Assembly: GCF_034702125.1 (NCBI RefSeq)
Contig: NC_085878.1
Location: 15,215,240 to 15,279,239, forward strand
Length of the DNA: 64,000 bases
Direction of reading: 5' to 3'
DNA from: Engraulis encrasicolus
Taxonomy: Eukaryota > Chordata > Actinopteri > Clupeiformes > Engraulidae
The position numbers and the translations under genes are program-made. The notes under the pieces are model-generated. The model was not told the origin of the DNA and searched no databases. It saw nothing but the letters and a program-made list of their open reading frames with translations. Shown one piece after another: positions 1 to 18,819 of the stretch. Every line of letters begins with the position of its first letter. Position 1 is the stretch's first letter.

Positions 1-2589
1 TCTTAACAATTTTCTGAATAATTCTTAGCATCAGATATAATGAAAATGGGTGGAACTTGACACCAAAGTGACATTTCTATTACTTCCAGACAGCCTTGCC
101 TTGAAAGTTGGCCATCTTCAAAGCATGGGTCTCCAAAACCTAATCAGTTGATATACTGTACCTTTGTATAGAGTACAGCACACAACATGTGGCGGAAATA
201 TGTTCTCAAGTAATACTATTATGGAAGTATCACAGGAGAACAGTATAGGCTCCAGCACCTTCGGATGGAGGAAAATGACAGGTACTTTCTGTGTGTTATG
301 TTACCCGCCCTGCCTTTCTTTGTGTCCCTAGAGGATGGTTGGAATCTCCCCTGCTAACCCTAGCAGAGGATCAGGCAGTGACAGTTGTGATATTTTTAGG
401 CCTATAACACCACTCTTTGGAGTAGTGACAAATGGGCAAAGTTCATTTTGAATGGGCCACTCTAAAGTTCTGAGGTTGAAAAATGTCAGGCATTCTTCAT
501 AACAACTGCTTCCCTGAAGAATGTATTTTATTACACTAGTTTACTGGCACAAAAACGCTTCTTTCATTTAGTGAATGAAGACTAGTACATTATTCATGGT
601 AAATTACCTATATATAGAAATAGCAGTACCCAGAATACCCAGAAAGACCCAGAAATATGACACCAGTATATATGCAGTCCAGTGTGGGAAATTTCCCTTC
701 CTGCCTTTATTAATCTGGCCAGGGCCCAGAAATATATGACACCAGTCGCATGTGCAGCAAGTTCATCATGTCCAAGAGAAGAGAAAATGAGAAATTCAGA
801 GTGGTGTAGGCCTATGTCCCTGATTACGTAGCCCGGTTTACGGTGATGCATGAAAATGAAGAATGGACCATATTTCGAGTACATATACAGAACAAATGTA
901 ATATTTCAATCAAATATGATTATTTTGAAATTGGTGGTGATGATTTGTGAAGGGAAAACTCATATTTTGATGATGAACAGGTAAAATTGTTACACTGGAC
1001 TGGACATTTCAAGAGAAGGGTAAAGGACAGATGGGCAGACACAAAGCAGACTGAGGGATGAATATATTCCCGTTACCGTATGAATGAGTGGTGTAGAGTA
1101 AGCGTGTATGGATTGGCATAGTACCTGAACTTCTTTAATGATTTCATTTTAAGCAAATCATACGGGAGGATGTCCTAGAGGGCTTGCTATGCATAACTGC
1201 CAGTGAACTGGAGGAGTAATGGGAAGAGACAGGTTCATTCGAGAAGCTTGTACGCATGGATGAGCAGGGGGAATTAAAACTCTGAGGCGTAAAACAGGTG
1301 AGATAACAGCTGCCAATCACCCCTTGGCCTTCTCCTCAGCTATGTGTAAAAAAAGACTGCCAATAGCGTGAATACCAATACAAACTGTCAAAGGACAATT
1401 TGACTTCTGAATGTGCATATGTGGTTTTATAAGGAGATACCAATATATTTTTAAAATGACCATTGCAAAAAAAACCACTATCACCAGTGTCAGTGTCAGT
1501 TCTAGGTTTCTTCCATTTCCATCACCCATCATCGTTCCGCTTTGTGTTGAGGTCCGATATCACCCCGTCGGGACTTTTCCATGAACAATATCCTCCACTT
1601 GGGTCACTTAAGTCTTTCTTGCTAGCACTTGGGGGAAACCTTAACCCTCAACCTTGTCATTTCACTATTTTCACTTTTTCATCTCTAAGTGCTTTTTTCC
1701 TCTTGTTTGTTTTAATCCAACACATTTATATACTGTATTTTCACATTATATATGTTCAACATTGTTCATATATTCTCAGATGTCCCTAAGTTGGATATGT
1801 AACATAGGATACCAATTAGCCTATATGACTATTTTAGCCCTGTTTTGTGAATGGGAATGTGACATATTTTGGCATGCAGTGTGAAGGAGACAGTTGATAA
1901 GATGAAGTGGAAAAGACCACAGACTCTTATCTATCACATAGCTCCACAACACCCTCAGCAACTCCTTCATTATGCAATGACTGGTTTAATGATTGAATTT
2001 TTCATCCAGCCTCAGAACAAAACAACTTCTCTCTACATACTGCCCAGCAGGGCACTGTGCTTACAGAACGAAGATTTCCCCTCCTCCTCCGCCCCCTCTC
2101 AGCACTGTCTGTTTTTTGGTTCACAGACTTATCTTCTACCCAGTTGAAAGCAATATTATTATTGGCTGACAGGCTTTGGCTTTCGCCGTAGTGAGGACAA
2201 GCCCTGTAACCTCATGGCAACTTCATAAAAAACTTGACATTGCAAAATTATTCATTATAGGGCGGCCAAACAGGCATCTCTCACATACAGAAGGCATCAG
2301 GTCTTGCATATCGTCCACTCACAGCACACGTTCGGGAGCTCCCTCTATGTCACTAATGCATCCTTTCTCTCTCAGCCAACAGATCGTCTTTGTGTCTCTT
2401 TTTAAAAAAAAATCCCGTCTCACTCTGTTCTCTGCTTTCTAGCATAAGCCGACTTTGACACCACTTTCACTTCCACCTGCACACAGACTTCAATGAGAAG
2501 ATGGGAGCCTGTGCCAAAGAGAGTCTAACGCAATGTGAACTAATGACCCCATGCACAATTACAGTGTTTTTTTCTTTTCTTAAATATTT
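1..2589. other. No gene recognised (left edge)
   Basis: AT-rich sequence in which I see no exon with recognisable protein similarity on either strand. The reading frames here are short and have no family signature. A short direct repeat (about 20 bp, around 648-670 and 725-747) is present. If the dipeptidase gene on the minus strand is intact, this stretch lies inside its fourth intron; no later dipeptidase exon was found in it. Confidence 0.5.
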
Positions 2590-2727
2590 GTTTTTGGCAT
2601 TTTGGGCTTTATTTAGGTAGGAAATCAGTGGGACTGAGAGACAGGGTAGGATTGGAGTATGACTCAGGCTGCACTCACACCTGTGTCTCCATGGGCTTAG
2701 CTCGCTGCGCCATAGCGCCCCCCACAA
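2590..2727 (-). mobile_element. tRNA-derived SINE fragment
   Basis: Read on the minus strand, the segment starts with a tRNA-like head. It has a pol III A-box-like TATGGCGCAGCGAG (complement of 2701-2714) and, 3' of it, a degenerate B-box-like stretch. The architecture matches teleost tRNA-derived SINEs. The B box is poor, so this is an old copy with approximate ends. Confidence 0.5.
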
Positions 2728-2844
2728 TTACAATGTTATTATAAAATTCAGTAATCTTCCTTCATGCCTCCTGAGTCTTACAGTAATAGAGAGTGTGGCC
2801 GTTCCCCATTTCGTCTGATAGTATCTGATAGCCCAGCGGTTCTC

Positions 2845-3020
<176 letters not shown>

Positions 3021-3631
3021 GTTGTTCAGTCGTGCGTGAGTCCATCTGTCTGACTCTGTCACACAGATACTTTTGTTTGTGCAATAACTTTTCAACGGGT
3101 GGATGGATTTGCACCAAATCCTGTGCGCTAACACTCTACAATATTTTAATGATTACATTTTGGTGGTCAACTATTTCAAGATAGTTGTCTTTCAAGGTGC
3201 CAGGTGGCTTTTTGTTTTGTGTTGGTAACTGATACATGAGCTGTTTGAATTTTGGAGGTCAGCACTCTCAAGATGATTATTACAGATGATTTGATTTTTT
3301 TTAGTTGTTCAACAACTAACATGCCTTTTAGTATGACCAAATGGTTTGTAATGATTCTATGGTTTAGATCATGTTAAGGGAGCACAAAAGGACACAGTGG
3401 AATGAAACTATTGCAGGCGGAGGCATCCGAAGCAATATAATGCTTTGGCATGGAGTTCTACCTGTTTTCATATTACAGTGTGGGGTACAGGGTCGCCTCC
3501 AGAAATGTTGTGCCCCATGAAAGATTTGAATTCTGGGCCACTTTAAGGACCCCTGTCAGTGCTTAGGCCCTTAGAATCTGTAACACCTTTCCCCCCTAGC
3601 GGCACCCATGGTGGGGTGCGGGTGCGTAAAC

Positions 3632-3680
3632 CCACCAAGGAGTGTTGCAGCAGTGTGTGAGTGAGGCTCATCATGTACAG
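3632..3680 (-). pseudogene. Relic copy of the end of dipeptidase exon 4
   Basis: The stretch starting cccaccaaggagtgttgcag matches the 3' end of the real exon 4 at 3801-3835 almost base for base for about 30 nt, including the complement of the donor site. It then drifts and carries small insertions. Translated on the minus strand it resembles the exon's TyrMet...LeuThrHis...Asn segment only with frameshifts. I read it as a broken tandem duplicate of part of the exon, not as a used exon. Confidence 0.6.
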
Positions 3681-3805
3681 TAGTTGGGCATTTCCACTAA
3701 CATGAATGCACACACTCTTAAGTTCACTCAAATTATGTTCAATCAAAGCAACCAGATGACTTGATTGAGGTTTTATTTTTGCAGTGTGGCGTGTGCTATA
3801 CCCAC

Positions 3806-6361
<2,556 letters not shown>

Positions 6362-9233
6362 GGTGGACAAAATGCTTTCTGGCCACTTTAGATGGACCTG
6401 TTGCCAATCTTCTTTACTTGATATATATCCAGGTTTTTTTGCTTATCGTCTTGTCGTTCACCTTCAGGCTCTTTCTCTTGGACCCTCTTATCTTGTCAGC
6501 TGCTCTTCTCTGCACCGTTTGCCCTGCCAGTAAAAAGTGTGCTGTCATCCACCGTCCCAAAAATATAAACTCAAAGGCTGTGCATGCAGTTAATGTGCAA
6601 TCCAAATTGTCACAACAATCATGAGAACAATGCACCGCAATTGCATCTGACAAAACGTTTGATCCCGAATGACAGATCTCCATAAAAGATAACACAAAGG
6701 AGGGAGGGGGGCGTGGGTGGGTGGGTTGTGAGAGGTGGGAATTGAGACAAGTGTATTGTGGTAAATGAGTGTCAGGAAGCATACTGCGTTAGCTGACCTG
6801 ACATCTCAGTAGGCCAAGGGTTCAGTTTCAATGCTATCAGAACTGCACTGCAGACAGACAAGCAGTCGTGATGATGAGCTGTTATGGGAATTGTAAAAGG
6901 CAGGTTATGCCAATCATCAATCGAGAAGCCTGCCTGTCGTTGGTGGCTAATGTAAGACAGGGTCTAAAGGTGATTCATGAGGGAGGGGTGAAAAGAAATA
7001 AATGTTGAAATAATTTACAGGAAAAGCGGCTGCCAAATACTGGTGGATTATGTGACTGGCTTGCACAAGTATTGCACAATACAAGCCTAATCAATGTTAC
7101 TAACAAATGAAATTTTAAAAAAAAACTGTGGAGCTATCTTCTCTGTGTCTCTTGTGTCAATCTCTCTTTCTTTAGACCTCATATTCTCTCATAATCAACA
7201 TTCAGTGGTTGCCCAAATTGAACTAAAAACCTATCAACAGTAATGCGTGATGATGAAATCCAAAGTTTGGATTTGGAGTTGACAGTGGTAGTGAATTAAT
7301 GTGCCGAAACGAGTTGTTTAATTACATGCTACAATAACTACTAGGGAAGGCAGACTGCTTTCACATGATGGAGATTTTTAAAAATATATATTTTGTACAT
7401 TTTCAGTACTGAAAACTGAAAGAACTTCAACAAAAACTTCAAACTGTTGTTGAATAAATTGAATCAAGAAGAATATATTCATATTTTCTGTGTGTTGTCT
7501 TGCTATGGGAGGCCTTTTTCTTTTTTCCTCAATAGGGTGATGACAAGTTGGCCTCCAGGCCGTAAAAAGCTTGCAGTATGCCGTCATGGATTTTCCATAA
7601 TTCCAGTGTAGTGATTTAGGGTGGAGCTGTGTGGTGCTGTTCTTCACACTAGTTCCTCAAATTGGGCTGTGTGTGTCACCATGTCATCTTTCGGTTTAAT
7701 TATGACGTTGACATCATGTTACACCTCAGTGTAAGTGGTTGTGTGTGAACTCAAAGTATTTTTATTATTATTAAGTTAAATATAATAATACATTTTATTT
7801 AACAGACTCTGGGACGGTCCAGATTATACAAATAAGACATATTCACTTACATTATAGGACCATAAAAAACACATCTATTCATAACAAATATGGTGTACAA
7901 ATAAGTTAAGGTTCCTCAAAGACATTTTACGGTTCTCCACTATCCAACCAAAGGTTGAGGAACCAATTTGTACAGCTTACATTAGTAAACATAATCTACA
8001 GTATGTCATGTGTGTATGTGCTTTTGCTCAATAATACACACAATTATTAAGCTGGATATAACCTGATGTCTTGACAAGCACAGTAGTTAGACTGAAATGT
8101 TTCAAATGTGCAGTATGCAATTGCTTTGTAGGGCCATTGTCATGTGGTATGAAGATCTAATACAGAAATAAATCTCCTTTTTATTCAAGTAGCCAAAATC
8201 GCTGGCAGCTGATGAACTCACTTTAAAAAAAAGAATGTCTTGCCTTTGGTCATAAGTGATACTGAACACACTCATTATCCATCACAACGAAGATAGCAGT
8301 TAGGCCTACATGAAATACAACTGGAAAAAATATGTGAAATTAAATGAATTGGCTCCATAAAATATGCCAGCATGGGCATTTCAAATGACATGCATCCACA
8401 CACTATACCCTGACTCAATTTAACTCGACTTAACATGATGACTTAATTGAGTCAAGTTGATTCAACAATTGTTTTTTTTTTGTGCAGCTCATGGTGAAAT
8501 ACTGTAAAGCTTAAAATGAAGCCCCACAATATGCAATATGCAGTGCTGTTGCCCTTTGGACCTCTCTGAAAATCCAGTGGTGCTTAACAGAGACATCTCA
8601 AAAAGGATATTGCCTCGTCATGGTACATTAGTGATAGATGTTGCGGGAACAATTCTGTGTTGCAGGAAGAAGCTATTTTTTATGACAACTGCTATCTAAT
8701 CTCAGATGACCTTCACATTAATACACACTTATGACTTATCTCTGGTAAGGCTAAGCACTCTTTGCCATGACCAGGCATACAACGACCTGTTGCCTTACTT
8801 CCCAAGGCTATTCACTTCCATGCATATATGGTAGCTGCATTTGTATAAACGTCCCTTCACAATTGGAACATCTTGCTTTTTAACAGACAGCATTATTCAG
8901 TATGGAAAAATAGTGGAATGTTCCTTTAAAATTTGCCGGGGTATTTCTGTGTGATCCCCTCTTTTTCGATTGTGGGTCAGTCAGTAAGAAAATACAAAAA
9001 CCCAACAGCATCAAGCCCTGAGGATTGTCGACGCACAGGAGATGCTCTGTATGCCAGATTTCCAACCCAGGCTTGGTCATAGTCGTAGTAATACGTAGTA
9101 GTAGATATATAGGCATTTATCCTGAAGGGGATGCTGTAGCATATGCACATCACAATAGATCGCTATGTCAGACTCCAGGGGTGTGGTGAGTGTGGCGTAT
9201 GAGCAGACATATTCACTGTTTGTGTCAACAAAC
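6362..9233. other. Intergenic stretch, upstream of the dipeptidase
   Basis: AT-rich DNA upstream of the dipeptidase start (minus strand). There is no clear TATA box within about 100 bp of the ATG. Short inverted and repetitive fragments around 7790-7990 and 8401-8480 look like worn transposon debris. No gene seen. Confidence 0.5.
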
Positions 9234-9235
9234 TA

Positions 9236-10524
9236 CAGTATATCACGAAAGTGAATACACCCCTCACAGTTTTTGCAGATTTGTGAGTATATCTTTTCAT
9301 AGGAAAGCATTACAGAAATTTCACTTTGACACAATGATTAGTGACCTTTTAACAACATATTTAACCGCTTAAATTTCTAGTTCACTCTGAAAAAAACTAA
9401 ATACAGCCATTAATGTTTGAACATGTACTCACAAAAGTGAGTACACCCCAGATTAAAATCCGGTAGAGAAGGGGCTGTGTTGGCTCGAATCGTCTCGAAA
9501 TGAAACGAAATGAAAAGGGATGAAAAGGGAGGTCATCAGTGTGCGTTTCAACCTTATTTTGCGTTTAACTTTTACATTTTGAGTCTGCATCTGGCTTAAA
9601 TAGATTGGTGTGAGATTTGAATGCAATCCTATGGAGAAAATCATGATCTGCTTCAGTTGTCACAGTGCATTTTGACATGCATGTTTCTTTTAGGTGCATT
9701 TCAGATACCAATGTTGACAGCATCCATGCATCCCCAAACCATGTCAGTCCCACTACCATGCTTGGCTTTTGTAATGATTTTTTTGTAAAACTCATTTGTT
9801 TACCACCACACATGCTTGACACCATCTAAAGCAAATTTGTTTATCTTGGTCTCTTCAGATCACACGACATGGTCCCAGTGATCCATATCCTTGGTCTGTT
9901 CATCTCTCTTGAGACCAAGATAAGCAAATTTGCCTTAGATGGTGTCAAGCATGTGTGGTGGTAAACAAGTAAGTTTTACCAAAAAAGGTGTATCCTCTCA
10001 ATAGCCAAGCATGGTAGTGGGACTGACATGGTTTGGGGATGCATGAATGCTGTCAACATTGGCAATCTGAAATACACCTAAAAGAAACATGCATGTCAAC
10101 ATGCACTGTTACTAAGCGGATCATGATATTCTCCATAGGATTGCATTCAAATCAAACACCTTTAAGCCAGATGCAGACTCAAAATGTTAAAGTTCAATGC
10201 AAAGAAAGGCTGAAACGCACACTGATGACCTCCCTTTTCATCCCTTTTCATTTTGTTTCATTTTGAGACGATTTGAGCCAACACAGGCCCTTCTCTACCG
10301 GATTTTAATCTGGGGTGTACTCACTTTTGTGAGTACATGTTCAAACATTAATGACTGTATTTTGTTTTTTTCTGAGTGAACAAGAAATTTAAGCGGTTAA
10401 ATAAGTTGTTAAAAGGTCACTAATCATTGTGTCAAAGTGAAATTTCTGTAATGCTTTCATATGAAAAGATATACTCAACAATCTGCAAAAACTGTGAGGG
10501 TGTATTCACTTATGTGATATACTG
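9236..10524. mobile_element. Tc1-like foldback element, about 1.29 kb palindrome
   Basis: The left half (9236 to about 9860) and right half (about 9900-10524) are reverse complements over about 620 bp, with small differences. The outer ends are CAGTATATCAC and GTGATATACTG, flanked by TA (9234-9235, 10525-10526). Each arm, read outwards from the centre, runs from a transposase piece around GluThrLysIle (first DDE region), through a KHGSGTDMVWGC-like segment, to the 3' terminal repeat. It is therefore a head-to-head duplication of the 3' half of a Tc1-like transposon. Frames are broken and no transposase can be made. The central spacer is about 50 bp. Confidence 0.88.
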
Positions 10525-10526
10525 TA

Positions 10527-12485
10527 CATCTGGAAGAGTTTGATGGAGTCGCAGCAGCCAGACATTCCAGAAACGGTCTACTACACTCTCAAAAGTAAGT
10601 CTCTACGCTTACCGTGCTTTCTTCTTGAAGCAAGGCAAAAAAAAAATCATGAGAGGCAACAGTGGGTCAAAATAATCAAGACAATGAAACATGTATATTC
10701 AGTGAATCTTACCTGGCTGCATAGAAGAGAGTTATGCAGATCACTGAGAGAAATGCAGATGCACCAGACTTATAGACGTTCTTTGTCTACCATTCCCTTG
10801 AATACCCCATTACCCCATTAGCAAGAGGGAGGTTGCAGTTTACCTCTTTGAAGTCGGTCACCCGTGGTGCAGGGGTGTCAGTTCTTGGGAGAATTGGCCC
10901 TTGGTCACAAGGACGGCAATGCTAAGGACTTGCAAATGGAATTATAAACTGCACTACTCTGTGTCTGTGAGTTGTCATTAATAATAAAAAAAGGAATGTG
11001 CATCTGTGCAAGGAGGGTGCGGTTTCAAGGCTGCAGAAAGATACAAGAGAAACAGAGTAACATACTGAATACGTTATTTTGTCCTCAACTGACTTCTGAA
11101 ATAATGTAATGTGTGTGGAATTCAAAAAGCTGCTGATGGAAGGAGGGGAAGAGAGAACCCGCCAGCAAGGACCAAGTTCTCCCTCACTCTCTCATTCCTT
11201 CTGTTGATGCATTTCGAAACTTTGATTTTTGTCCTGTGTTTCATTGCATGTTGATGAGTTGATTTTAGTTTCCTTCTTTATATTTTTATTAGATTTACCA
11301 AATTGTGATGCAGGACTGAAGACCATTTTGCCATTTGTGACACCAAGACCAAATATGGCACATGTAGCTCATTGCGTTATTCCCATGGTACCTGCAATTA
11401 TCATTCCTTACCCTCAACTGTTCAGGTTACCCTGCCCTCAACATCTGTTTTCCATGGCCTGATAAGTCACACGCTGGGTAACTGTGCCACTCTCTGGAAA
11501 CACTTGGGAGTGTATCGTCAACACAGAGATGACAAATGATATGCCTGGTGCAAATGACATGTTATTCACATCATTTCAGAGGAGATCATTCTGTAAACCT
11601 TACACAGGAGTCTAGGCCTCTATAAACTAGAAAAGATTGTCATGCATGGCTTCATGTTATGCAACTGTCTCGTTAAATTTTAGGTCGTACGCGCAGTGTG
11701 TGCAAATATTCAACATTGTGTGAGTTCTAGAGTAGAGTAGAGAGAGTAGAGAGTAGAGTTGGGTTGGATTAAGGTTATTCATATATTGTAAAAATGAAAT
11801 TCCACCTGAATACATGACAGTAGCCCATAAAAGAAAACCATTACATACGCTCATCATGCTCATATAGCAATGTTTGACAGTCATCTGTTCTTGTTCCCAT
11901 TCCAGCCAGCCCGTAAGCACTAAAAGTGCATTTACTCAAGTTGCCCTGATTTCAGGAAGTTAGACCAGTCTCAACTCCATCCTGCATGCCTCTCAGGTAC
12001 CTCACACCTGTAGTTCAGTGCCTTTGATTGATTGCAGTTCAACATCCTCCAACGCTCAGTGAAGCCAGGCATTAATGGGAGGAATGTGGCTATTATTTCA
12101 ACACAATTTCAACCTTTGTAATGCCATCAAATATTTGAACATCCACTTCCTTTTTCTTGTTCTCAGAAAAATAATGTATGTGGGGGTGGGCAGTAGAATT
12201 GCACAAGGCAGCAACAAGTATGATAGGGAAGTAGTATAACATTACACCACAACATTGGGATTGAATGTTTCATGCAGACAGAAAAAGAATAGCTATTGTC
12301 ATTGAACAGTTAAGTATATCTATTTCTTTCCTGCACTCAATACATCCTTTTTACGAAAAGGGCTATAAAATATTACAGATTACAATTTTTTTCTGACACT
12401 GCTGTTTGGTTGGTTGGTAGTTGTGCATTAAAATCAAAATTATTTTTAGTGATAGTAGTTGTAGTAGAGATAGTAATATATGTAC
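10527..12485. other. No gene recognised
   Basis: Reading frames are short and lack family signatures. A (GAGTA)n-like short run near 11733-11757 is the only small repeat seen. Confidence 0.5.
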
Positions 12486-12781
12486 CAGGGTCGTCAGGTG
12501 ACCAAATGTTATACACACTATAGGGCGCAGTAGGGCGAGAGATAATGCCAGCGCGCGAGCAAAAAAAAAATGTTGCAGTTATTTATTTTTAAAAGCCTGT
12601 AAATTAATTATATTATTGCAAGTAGTGCATGTGCGCTATTTTGTGCGCATTCTGTAGATATCTCTGTATGCTAAACTTGAGCTAAATTCCAAGGTAGCAA
12701 GGTTGTTGTTTGTCATACCGGGGCACAGCAAATATATACCCAGGCTCATGCCCCTGTAAAATAGGTCTGACGACGCCCCTG
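12486..12781. mobile_element. hAT-like MITE, 296 bp
   Basis: Ends are inverted: left CAGGGTCGTCAG, right CTGACGACGCCCCTG. Flanking 8-bp copies are atatgtac (12478-12485) and atatttac (12782-12789), one mismatch apart, as expected for a hAT insertion. There is no open reading frame of note. Confidence 0.8.
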
Positions 12782-13100
12782 ATATTTACCCACTGACGTA
12801 TATGTGTGTACTATCTCCTTACATAGGCACTGTGTAGGCCTAGTGGCAGGCTATGGCTTGTATAATATGTGAGGGCAGGTGGTACTGTAGTTACAGTGGA
12901 GATGAAATCTACCTTGAAGAGGTATTCCCTCGAAACCTGAGTCATGACTCATAGAAATAATCTCCCTCAGAACTCGTATTACACACTCTGAAGCCCACAC
13001 CCACTCTCAGCACTCCTCCTCAGACTATTTAGGCCTAGTTGCAGCACTCCATCTCTCATTCACAGCTTAATACACATCATATCACACAGGCACGGGAGAC

Positions 13101-16305
<3,205 letters not shown>

Positions 16306-16710
16306 ATGCCTTTGGATCTCTTCAATGAAAGAGGTTTTACCATCTGTTCCTTATAGTGAATGTGTTGTCTAAGTTTAAGACTAATATAATCTTTTTGAAG
16401 GGGGGTCGTCTACAGACTGTAGAGAGAATATAGAGGCCCATGCCCATAGAAGTCTTCAAAAGGGGGAATTGTCTCATATTCAGGGTCGTCTTACATTCGG
16501 GTCAATGCTGTAATATACCACATATATACGTATTTTCACAAAACAAGAAAAGTGCTTAAAACAACTGTGATCATTACTCCACATCACCTCCTTGGGAAAG
16601 TATTTTATGTTGTTTTTTATTTCTTTCCCCTAGCCACAGGGTTTCAGTGCATGTTGGAAGGATGTGGGTGATTTTTCCTTGAAAGTGGTGCCTTCTTGTA
16701 ATGCTTAATC

Positions 16711-16918
16711 CAGTGCTTCCCAACCAGGGGTATGTGTACCACTAGGGGTACGCGAGCATACTGAAGGGGGTACTTGGAAAAATTTAATTTTAACAAATGC
16801 ATGGGAGCATAGTCACACTGGAATAGAAAAAGCAATGTAAAACACAAGTTAGGGGGTACTCGTCGCACAACAAAAAGGCTCTGGGGGTACTTGAGACAAA
16901 AAAGGTTGGGAAACACTG
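16711..16918. mobile_element. hAT MITE, 208 bp (copy 1)
   Basis: Starts CAGTGCTTCCCAACC and ends GGTTGGGAAACACTG. A perfect 8-bp target duplication gcttaatc flanks it (16703-16710 and 16919-16926). It lies about 400 bp downstream of the sulfotransferase stop, possibly in its 3' UTR. It has the same length and family as the copy at 36194-36401. Confidence 0.92.
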
Positions 16919-17099
16919 GCTTAATCAATGATTGTATTTTAAGAAGCAACTATTTTCTTTGAATCTTCAGAACATTTGATGTTGCTGACTCCTTATTGCT
17001 GACTCATATTGACCTCAAGTTGAGGCTGTCAGGATGCCAGATTCCTCCCTTCCTGCGCTAGTAGGCTACTGAAGGTCTTGATGTTGTGAAATTAGGCTA

Positions 17100-17290
17100 T
17101 ATTAGAAACACTTCCAGGGTAATCTTTTTCTAGGAATATTATTACTCACATGAACCCTGGACCATTTGAGCCGTATCTAGAACTGGTGTGTTAATGTGAG
17201 TATTTTGAAAGCGCTTTGAGCCAACTTCATAGTCGTGATATTGCGGAACATAAATATGTGTTGTATTGTATTGTATTGTATTATATTGTT
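17100..17290 (+). mobile_element. LINE/SINE 3' end with (ATTGT)n tail
   Basis: The segment GAAAGCGCTTTGAGCCAAC followed by TATTGCGG...ATAAATA and a (ATTGT)n tail is the conserved 3' end seen in teleost L2/CR1-type retroelements and the SINEs that use them. The 5' part is missing or unrecognisable. Confidence 0.6.
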
Positions 17291-17400
17291 GTATACATAT
17301 ATATGCATATCAAGTTACAAGATAGACAAGATACAAGATAAACAAGATATTCTGTGTAGGCTATATATTTTTGGGGCTGTATCCAATACCCTGTAAATTA

Positions 17401-17458
17401 CTATAAGTCGCTTTGGATAAAAGTGCCAGCTAAATGTAATGAAATGTAATGTAATGTG
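17401..17458 (+). mobile_element. Teleost SINE/LINE tail fragment
   Basis: The motif AAGTCGCTTTGGATAAAAGT, then GCCAGCTAAATG and TAATG-type tail repeats, is a widely dispersed teleost retroelement 3' tail. Only the tail is recognisable. Confidence 0.6.
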
Positions 17459-17519
17459 TAATAGATATAGGCCTAGTAGCCTATACAGCTGCAGATGTCA
17501 TGGTTCTGAGTTCAAGTGT

Positions 17520-17700
17520 TAAAACTGTGTCAAGCCGAATGAAAAGGCAATCAGCAATTGCTCCACAAGAGTGCCCACAAGTCTTATGTCACCCACAACA
17601 CAAGAAGTATCTCACATAATGAGGTGTCAGTCGAGTGCAGTTCTGAATTAATAATTTTAGATATGCACGCCATGTAGGCCAGATCAGAATGCAGCATTTA
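17520..17700. repeat. Dispersed repeat, second copy at 24080-24245
   Basis: Blocks such as GCAATCAGCAATTG, TAATGAGGTGTCAGTCGA and TTCTGAATTAAT occur in the same order here and at about 24085-24245. These are two diverged direct copies lying on either side of the large inverted-repeat element. Confidence 0.7.
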
Positions 17701-18087
17701 GGACTTATTGACCCAGTTTGTGAAATCAGCCTCAATGTTACATTGCATTACACTTAGCTGACATGTTTATGCTCATGCAATTTACAGTTATACTATTACT
17801 ACAATTTTTACTACTACTACAGGTGCAGTCAGGGCCACTGACAGCTTTGGCCAGGCCAGGCACAAAGTCTGGATTACTCCACAGCTGCACCTGAATAACA
17901 GAATTGTTTGCTTTCCTTCATGGGAATCTGTCAATGATACAGTACTTATAAGTCAGTGGAATCTGCCGCTGATCAGTCTGTCAACACTTCATTAGGTTGT
18001 ATTTAACATATTTATTTTTTGCCTTTTGGTATTTATGAGTGTTTATCATGTGTAGTGTTTGATGTATTTATACCAATTCATGACTGA

Positions 18088-18093
18088 AATAAA
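18088..18093 (+). terminator. Possible poly(A) signal of the sulfotransferase
   Basis: AATAAA, followed by T-rich sequence. It is about 1.8 kb after the stop codon; I noticed no closer canonical signal. Use of it would put a MITE and a SINE tail in the 3' UTR. Confidence 0.3.
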
Positions 18094-18819
18094 CTCATTT
18101 GTTTCATTTATTTCCATTTTGTTTCTGTCTTTTTCCTTATACTGTATATTGTTAAGTTTAGGCACAACAGTCAATGTCTGACGATTTTGACAAGTGGTCA
18201 GTTTCAAGGCCATGAGAACAGCACCTGTCACCAGGGATGGTGGTGTCTGTCATAGCAGCCAGAGTCCAAGTTTGATTCATGCGGGAGAAGCGAAAGGGAA
18301 ATAACATTGAAAACAGGAAAACAATTGACATTTGCATTTCTATTGTAGGTTATCTGCCTCATTCGAACAAGACGAAACCTCAATGAAAATATGACATACT
18401 GTTATCTAGCCTGGGAACTCCCATACTGCCTTTAGTTCTACACAATCGTTTCGATCTGAAAGACAGTATGGCGAGGATGACTCATAACGTACAAGATCAT
18501 GGGATCTGTGTCATAATGGCCAAGCATTCCGACCTTAACAGTTTCTCTGCCCAATCAGAGAGCAGGGCAGTGTGTCATAATAGCCAAGTATTCCGGCCCC
18601 ATACGGAATTTACAATAGGCAACTCCCCAGATAGGCGAGTGCATTTATGAGAAAAATACACCTAACCCCAAAAAAATTCTAACAAAAGGTTTCTCAGTGG
18701 TTTACAGTACTATCTGATGTACTTAACAACATACTAAAAATCTGCCAAAATCTGACTTCAGGAAAGGCCTCATTTTCAAGATGGCCGCCGCCGGGCCCTT
18801 AAATTGACTCTGGCCTTAA

